A stretch of 37,724 bases of DNA from Oscillospiraceae bacterium. GTDB lineage: Bacteria > Bacillota_A > Clostridia > Oscillospirales > CAG-272. The position numbers and the translations under genes are program-made. The notes below the pieces were generated by a model. It did not search any database, was not told where the DNA came from, and saw nothing but the letters and a program-made list of their open reading frames with translations. Where the stretch lies: assembly GCA_015064425.1 (NCBI GenBank), contig SVSF01000004.1, positions 1-37,724 on the forward strand. Direction: 5' to 3'. Positions within the stretch are counted from its first letter, which is position 1, and the number at the start of each line of letters is the position of its first letter. Of the stretch, positions 33,863-37,724 are shown in pieces.

Positions 33863-35713
33863 ATGAGAATAGAAAAGATATTGAAAAACGTAAGCAAACC
33901 CGGAAGATATATCGGGGGAGAATACGGGGAAATAATAAAAGATAAAAATGCTGTTGCCGCAAGGTGGGCGTTCTGCTTTCCCGATACATACGAGATAGGT
34001 ATGTCCAATTTGGGAATGCGTCTTCTCTACGGTTCCCTCAACTCCTATGATGATATATGGTGCGAAAGAGTGTTTGCTCCGTGGCCGGATATGGCTGAAA
34101 AAATGAGAAACGAATCCATACCGCTTTACGCCCTCGAGAGCGGAGACGAACTCAAATGCTTTGATTTTGTGGCTTTTACCCTTCAGTATGAGCTTTGCTA
34201 TACAAACGTTCTCTATATGCTTGAACTGGCAGGTATGCCCTTGCTTGCTTCTGAAAGAGGAGAAGATGCGCCTATTATTATAGGCGGAGGACCATGCACA
34301 TATAATGCGGAGCCTATTGCGGATTTCTTTGATGTTTTCTCTATAGGTGAAGGAGAGGAAGCTCTTCCTGAAATAACAAGGCTTTATATTGATATGAAAA
34401 AAAACGGAAGCTATACAAAAGCGGGCTTTTTGCATGAGGCTGCAAAGCTTCCGGGATTTTACGTACCTTCTCTTTACGACGTGACTTACAAGAAGGACGG
34501 AACCGTTGAAAGATACAGCCCTATCTATGATGATATACCGGAAAAGATATCCAAGCGGATCATAAGAGATATGGATAAGTCTTTTTATCCCGAAAAGGTG
34601 GTAATGCCTTACATCGAAACGGTGCACGACAGAATAATGGCAGAGGTATACAGAGGCTGTCCCAGAGGCTGCCGTTTCTGCCAGGCGGGAATGGTGTACC
34701 GCCCTGTCAGAGCGAAAACCTCCGACGCAGTGAACGAGCAGTGTAAGACCTTATACAAAAATACGGGATATGACGAAATATCTCTTTCTTCGCTCAGTAT
34801 AAGCGACTACTATGATATAGATGAGCTTACTACCCAAATGATAGAATGGACAGATCCGTGCAAGGTAAATCTGTCGCTGCCTTCTCTTCGTGTGGACAGT
34901 TTTACACCGGAGCTTATGAATAAGATATCCAGCGTCAGAAATGCCGGGCTCACCTTTGCGCCCGAAGCTGGAACTCAGAGGCTGAGAGATGCAATAAATA
35001 AAAATGTAAGGGAAGAGGACCTTCTTCGCGCTTGCAAGGTGGCCTTTGATTTCGGGAAAAGTCAGGTAAAGTTGTATTTTATGCTCGGACTTCCCACGGA
35101 AACAAAGGAGGACCTTGAAGGCATAAACGATCTTGCGGAAAAGGTGATCGAAGAATACTATGCGAATCCAAACAGACCGAAAGGAAAGGCGCCTTCCGTA
35201 ACTATAAGTGTTGCCTCTTTCATTCCGAAGCCTTTTACTCCTTTTCAATGGGAGGCACAGGATGATTACGATACTCTGCTTGAAAAGCAAGCGCATCTCG
35301 GTTCCGTTATAAAAAGCAGAAAAATAAGATATAATTGGCACGATGCCAAGACCAGTCGCATAGAGGCGGTTTTTGCCCGCGGAGACAGAAAGCTCAGCAG
35401 GGCTTTGATCGAGGCTCATAGAAGAGGGCTGGTATTTGACAGCTGGGATGAGCACTTTAATTACGATATGTGGCTGCTTGCTTTCGAAGCGGCAGGGATA
35501 GATCCTGCTTTCTATGCTAACAGAAAATTCGGGTTGGACGAGGTGCTTCCCTGGGATATTATTGATATCGGGGTTAAAAAGGAATTCCTTGTTCGCGAGA
35601 ACAAAAAAGCTTACGAAGCTAAAACTACCGAAAACTGTATGATGCATTGCTCTGCATGCGGAGCAAATAAACTTGGAGGTGAAAGATCATGGTGCCCGAA
35701 GTCAGACGTATAA
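33863..35713 (+). CDS. TIGR03960-family B12-binding-like radical SAM protein
   Basis: This 616-residue protein has an N-terminal cobalamin-binding-like domain (CFPDTYEIGMSNLGMRLLYG and PIIIGGGPCTYNAEPIADFF). A radical SAM domain follows with C266-x3-C270-x2-C273 (RGCPRGCRFCQAG). After it are a substrate-region barrel and a Cys-rich C-terminus (NCMMHCSACGANKLGGERSW). It overlaps the DUF2344 gene by 25 bases. The two are often neighbours or one fused protein in Clostridia, usually before ribonuclease G and rplU. Function in RNA or protein modification is suspected but not established. AAAGGATAG precedes the ATG. Confidence 0.88.
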   Translation: MRIEKILKNVSKPGRYIGGEYGEIIKDKNAVAARWAFCFPDTYEIGMSNLGMRLLYGSLNSYDDIWCERVFAPWPDMAEKMRNESIPLYALESGDELKCFDFVAFTLQYELCYTNVLYMLELAGMPLLASERGEDAPIIIGGGPCTYNAEPIADFFDVFSIGEGEEALPEITRLYIDMKKNGSYTKAGFLHEAAKLPGFYVPSLYDVTYKKDGTVERYSPIYDDIPEKISKRIIRDMDKSFYPEKVVMPYIETVHDRIMAEVYRGCPRGCRFCQAGMVYRPVRAKTSDAVNEQCKTLYKNTGYDEISLSSLSISDYYDIDELTTQMIEWTDPCKVNLSLPSLRVDSFTPELMNKISSVRNAGLTFAPEAGTQRLRDAINKNVREEDLLRACKVAFDFGKSQVKLYFMLGLPTETKEDLEGINDLAEKVIEEYYANPNRPKGKAPSVTISVASFIPKPFTPFQWEAQDDYDTLLEKQAHLGSVIKSRKIRYNWHDAKTSRIEAVFARGDRKLSRALIEAHRRGLVFDSWDEHFNYDMWLLAFEAAGIDPAFYANRKFGLDEVLPWDIIDIGVKKEFLVRENKKAYEAKTTENCMMHCSACGANKLGGERSWCPKSDV

Positions 35714-36321
35714 TTTTTTCGAAAACGGGTCGTCTCAAGTTTATTTCACACTTGGATCTTTGCAGAACTATGAGAAGCGCTTTTACCAGAGCGGGTGTGC
35801 CTATCTATTATTCTGAGGGCTTTAACCCTCATCCCAAGATGGTGTTTGCGCTTACTGTATCCACCGGTGCGGAGAGCCTTTGCGAATACCTTGATGTCAA
35901 GATAACGGAGCCCATGTTCAATGAGGAGATAAAAGACAGACTCAACGGAGCGTTAAGTTCGGATATCCGAATTAAAGAGGTGTATGTGCCGAGCACAAAA
36001 TTTACGTCGGTTGCCTGGTCGTCTTATGAGATAGTTTTCTTTGACGGTAAAAAGGTTTCTGACATATACTTGGAAGAGGGTAAAGAACTTGTCATAAGCA
36101 GAAAAACCAAAAGCGGCGAGGTCACCTCGGACATCTCCCCTATGATAAAAAAGCTTTCCGTGTTTGAAAAGGACGGACGCGCGGCAATAAACTGTGTGCT
36201 TGCAGCGGGACAGAACAATTATCTCAACCCCGAATACGTAGCAAAAGCGGCAGGTGGGACGGATTACGATATATTACGGACAGGCGTTTTTCTTGAAGAC
36301 GGAGAGACTGAATTCAGATAA
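35689..36321 (+). CDS. DUF2344 (TIGR03936) radical-SAM-associated protein
   Basis: This 210-residue protein begins VRRIIFSKTGRLKFISHLDL and contains RAGVPIYYSEGFNPHPKMVF (about 36-55), both hallmarks of DUF2344, the partner of TIGR03960 radical SAM proteins. It overlaps the upstream gene by 25 bases with GGAGGTG as ribosome binding site, so translation is coupled. Its stop overlaps tail to tail by eight bases with the minus-strand DUF4363 gene. The usual downstream rng-rplU-obgE cluster is not present here. Confidence 0.9.
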   Translation: MVPEVRRIIFSKTGRLKFISHLDLCRTMRSAFTRAGVPIYYSEGFNPHPKMVFALTVSTGAESLCEYLDVKITEPMFNEEIKDRLNGALSSDIRIKEVYVPSTKFTSVAWSSYEIVFFDGKKVSDIYLEEGKELVISRKTKSGEVTSDISPMIKKLSVFEKDGRAAINCVLAAGQNNYLNPEYVAKAAGGTDYDILRTGVFLEDGETEFR

Positions 36322-36676
36322 TGCTCCGCAAAGAAAAGGAAGAAAACTCCCGTAATTTTTCTACATTATATATAAAAGAACTTATATGTGTGAAAAAGCT
36401 GCTTTCGTCCTTCCTTTGAAGGGCTGAGAGCGCATCGTTCAGATCTTTGTCGGCTTCTCTTGCCGTCTTCGGATCGGATAAAATAAAAAAGGAATTTTTG
36501 CAACCGTTCCAGTGTTCGCAGAGTTCGCTGAGAGAGATATCGGAGAAATTTTTCTTCGATATCTCTTTTGCTTCTGAAATAAGCTCGTCTGCCGAAAAGA
36601 AAAGGTGCGCATTGCTGACGGCTACTCCGGCAATTACGGCCGACAGTACACATAAGGATAAAATAAAACTTTTCAT
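36314..36676 (-). CDS. DUF4363-like membrane or exported protein
   Basis: This 120-residue protein has an N-terminal hydrophobic segment (ILSLCVLSAVIAGVAVS, about 5-21) and a helical rest around LCEHWNGCKNSFFILSD. It matches the DUF4363 type, which often accompanies DUF421 in spore formers. It is encoded just after the DUF421 gene with a four-base ATGA overlap. Function is unknown. Confidence 0.75.
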   Translation of the reverse strand: MKSFILSLCVLSAVIAGVAVSNAHLFFSADELISEAKEISKKNFSDISLSELCEHWNGCKNSFFILSDPKTAREADKDLNDALSALQRKDESSFFTHISSFIYNVEKLREFSSFSLRSII

Positions 36677-37359
36677 TGCTTTGACCCTCTTTTTTCTTTT
36701 TTTATTATAAAGGTGTCTCCGCTGTCGTCTGCCGTCATAAGAAAGATTTCGTCAAGGGAAAGCTTTGACTCTTTTGCTTTTTTATTCAGCCAGTTTATGT
36801 CTTTCTCTGCAAAAGAAAGACTGCCTTTATTTATACGTCCGTCCACAATTACGGGATGCGCAATACCTTTTTCCTTAACGGAAAGACCGAGATCCTCTCT
36901 TGTCAACGGCTGATATTTTGCTTTTTTTGCTACTGATAGCTTTCCGTTTTGCTCAAGTATGGCGTATTCGACCTCGTCCACGGACGATATATCCAGTTGC
37001 CTGAGCTGGCTTATAAACTCGTTTATAGTGATTCGGAGCTTATCAAGCTCTTTTATATTCAGTACACCTTTGGAGATGATGACGCTGGGAACGCCATCAA
37101 ATATCCTTTTTAGAAGATCGGATCTTGTGGTGAGAAATGAAATGATGATCTCCAGAGATATCAGAGTCAACACGGGGACAAGGGCAGAAAGAAGTGATAC
37201 CTCGGGGTTCATTATGGGAGTGGAAGCGATCTCCGATAAAAGGAAGGTTATGATAAGCTCGGATATCTGCAGCTCCCCTATCTGTCTTTTCCCCATCAGC
37301 CTGAGAAAAAGGACAAGCAAAGCATATATAAAAACCGTCTTTAAAAAAATATTCAGCAT
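36673..37359 (-). CDS. DUF421 (YetF-like) membrane protein
   Basis: This 228-residue protein has three membrane segments in the first ~95 residues (about 5-21, 34-50, 62-90), including FLRLMGKRQIGELQISELI. A soluble part with SVIISKGVLNIKELDKL, YAILEQNGKLSV and HPVIVDGRI is typical of DUF421. YetF-like proteins in Bacillus are associated with spores or the envelope, but no activity is assigned. The ATG at 37359 has GGAG upstream; an in-frame ATG at 37470 would add 37 unrelated residues. A DUF4363 partner follows. Confidence 0.85.
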   Translation of the reverse strand: MLNIFLKTVFIYALLVLFLRLMGKRQIGELQISELIITFLLSEIASTPIMNPEVSLLSALVPVLTLISLEIIISFLTTRSDLLKRIFDGVPSVIISKGVLNIKELDKLRITINEFISQLRQLDISSVDEVEYAILEQNGKLSVAKKAKYQPLTREDLGLSVKEKGIAHPVIVDGRINKGSLSFAEKDINWLNKKAKESKLSLDEIFLMTADDSGDTFIIKKEKRGSKQ

Positions 37360-37537
37360 AAAAATTCTCCGTAAGTTTTCTTTAGAACAGTATACCCAGA
37401 AATAAGATTTTATTGTCATATGGCTGTATTTGACCTCGATATATATGCAAATTGCACTAAAAAGCAACACACAAACTAAAGGAAATGACTACAAATCGAT
37501 ATGAATAAAAAAACTTTAAAAAAAGTAAAAAAAAGTG

Positions 37538-37566
37538 TTGACAAAGGGGATAAGATGTGGTAATAT
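37538..37566 (+). promoter_or_regulatory. Predicted rRNA operon promoter
   Basis: TTGACA (37538-37543), 17 bases, TAATAT (37561-37566), with an extended -10 TGG, and an A/T-rich upstream stretch that could be an UP element. The leader downstream is of the type found before 16S rRNA genes. Confidence 0.75.
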
Positions 37567-37571
37567 ATAAA

Positions 37572-37724
37572 AGCTGACCGCGAGAGCGGGAAGCGAGAAG
37601 GTCCTTGAAAATTGAACAACAGAAGAAAGAAGTACAACAAAAACTCGATCAATTCCTTATCACGGAGACGTGATGAGAGAAAGTACTAAAGTAAGAAACA
37701 AGCTAGATAAATTCTTTTTAATAA
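37572..37724 (+). other. Pre-16S rRNA leader (16S gene begins beyond the right edge)
   Basis: The region contains CCTTGAAAATTGAACAAC, the stretch commonly seen before and between Firmicute rRNA genes. It also has two small hairpins: CCGC-GAGA-GCGG (37578-37589) and ATCACG-GAGA-CGTGAT (37659-37674). No 16S sequence itself is inside the window. The 16S identity is inferred from the leader type. Confidence 0.7.

Noticed and set aside
33407..34627. A 406-codon minus-strand open frame
   Set aside because: It crosses the terminator at 33811-33840 and is antisense to two well-supported genes; composition is that of a reverse-strand shadow.
1..37724. CRISPR arrays, transposons, prophage or tRNA genes
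   Set aside because: No spaced direct repeats, transposase or integrase motifs, or cloverleaf structures were seen.

Overview
This window comes from a low-to-moderate GC, endospore-forming member of the Firmicutes, most likely class Clostridia. The reasons are the gene order of the S10-spc-alpha ribosomal block, the zinc-type ribosomal proteins, AGGAGG ribosome binding sites throughout, and several sporulation or spore-linked genes (spoIIQ, spmA/spmB, gpr, spoIIP, an AbrB/SpoVT-type regulator and a SigH-like sigma factor). Genus cannot be fixed from the sequence alone.

Layout. 1-2.8 kb: the 5' part of typA (minus strand), a small membrane protein and a YfcE-like phosphodiesterase (minus), then three small uncharacterised plus-strand genes ending at a bidirectional terminator. 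2.9-5.2 kb: a spoIIQ-like M23 gene with a candidate sigma-F promoter and an AbrB/SpoVT regulator (both minus), then spmA-spmB (plus). 5.3-21.1 kb: one long plus-strand array starting at a near-consensus promoter (TTGAAA-17-TATAAT) and a structured leader of about 270 nt, and ending at a strong terminator. Its order is rpsJ-rplCDWB-rpsS-rplV-rpsC-rplP-rpmC-rpsQ-rplNXE-rpsN-rpsH-rplFR-rpsE-rpmD-rplO-secY-adk-map-infA-rpmJ-rpsM-rpsK-rpsD-rpoA-rplQ. rpmD (59 aa) and rpmJ (37 aa) are included. infA appears to start at CTG. 21.2-24 kb: a monocistronic 888-residue protein that looks like an intracellular (alpha/alpha)6-barrel glycosidase-like enzyme. 24-26.8 kb (minus): type II pantothenate kinase, and the gpr-spoIIP pair behind a candidate forespore promoter. 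27.1-30.6 kb (plus): an oligopeptide-binding lipoprotein, a DUF4364 protein, the SigH-like sigma factor and a double zinc-ribbon protein. 30.7-36.3 kb (plus): rlmB, a 759-residue membrane protein that looks like a degenerate P-type ATPase, and a TIGR03960 radical SAM protein overlapping its DUF2344 partner. 36.3-37.4 kb (minus): DUF421 and DUF4363 membrane-protein genes. The right edge holds an rRNA-type promoter and leader whose 16S gene would begin just outside the window.

How the genes work together. The core of the window is translation, secretion and transcription machinery under one promoter. Most larger gaps inside this array carry hairpins, the strongest between rpsD and rpoA. The flanks are rich in forespore engulfment, spore maturation and germination functions. 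The spoIIQ and gpr upstream regions share the same candidate promoter pattern (GYATA-15-GTNNANANT), which suggests a common forespore sigma factor.

Most distinctive items: the non-AUG start of infA, the pseudo-P-type-ATPase with DKTGT replaced by DDREV, the S10 leader, the rpsD-rpoA hairpin, and the palindromes upstream of the peptide-binding lipoprotein gene. No CRISPR array, transposase, prophage, tRNA or plasmid feature was found.
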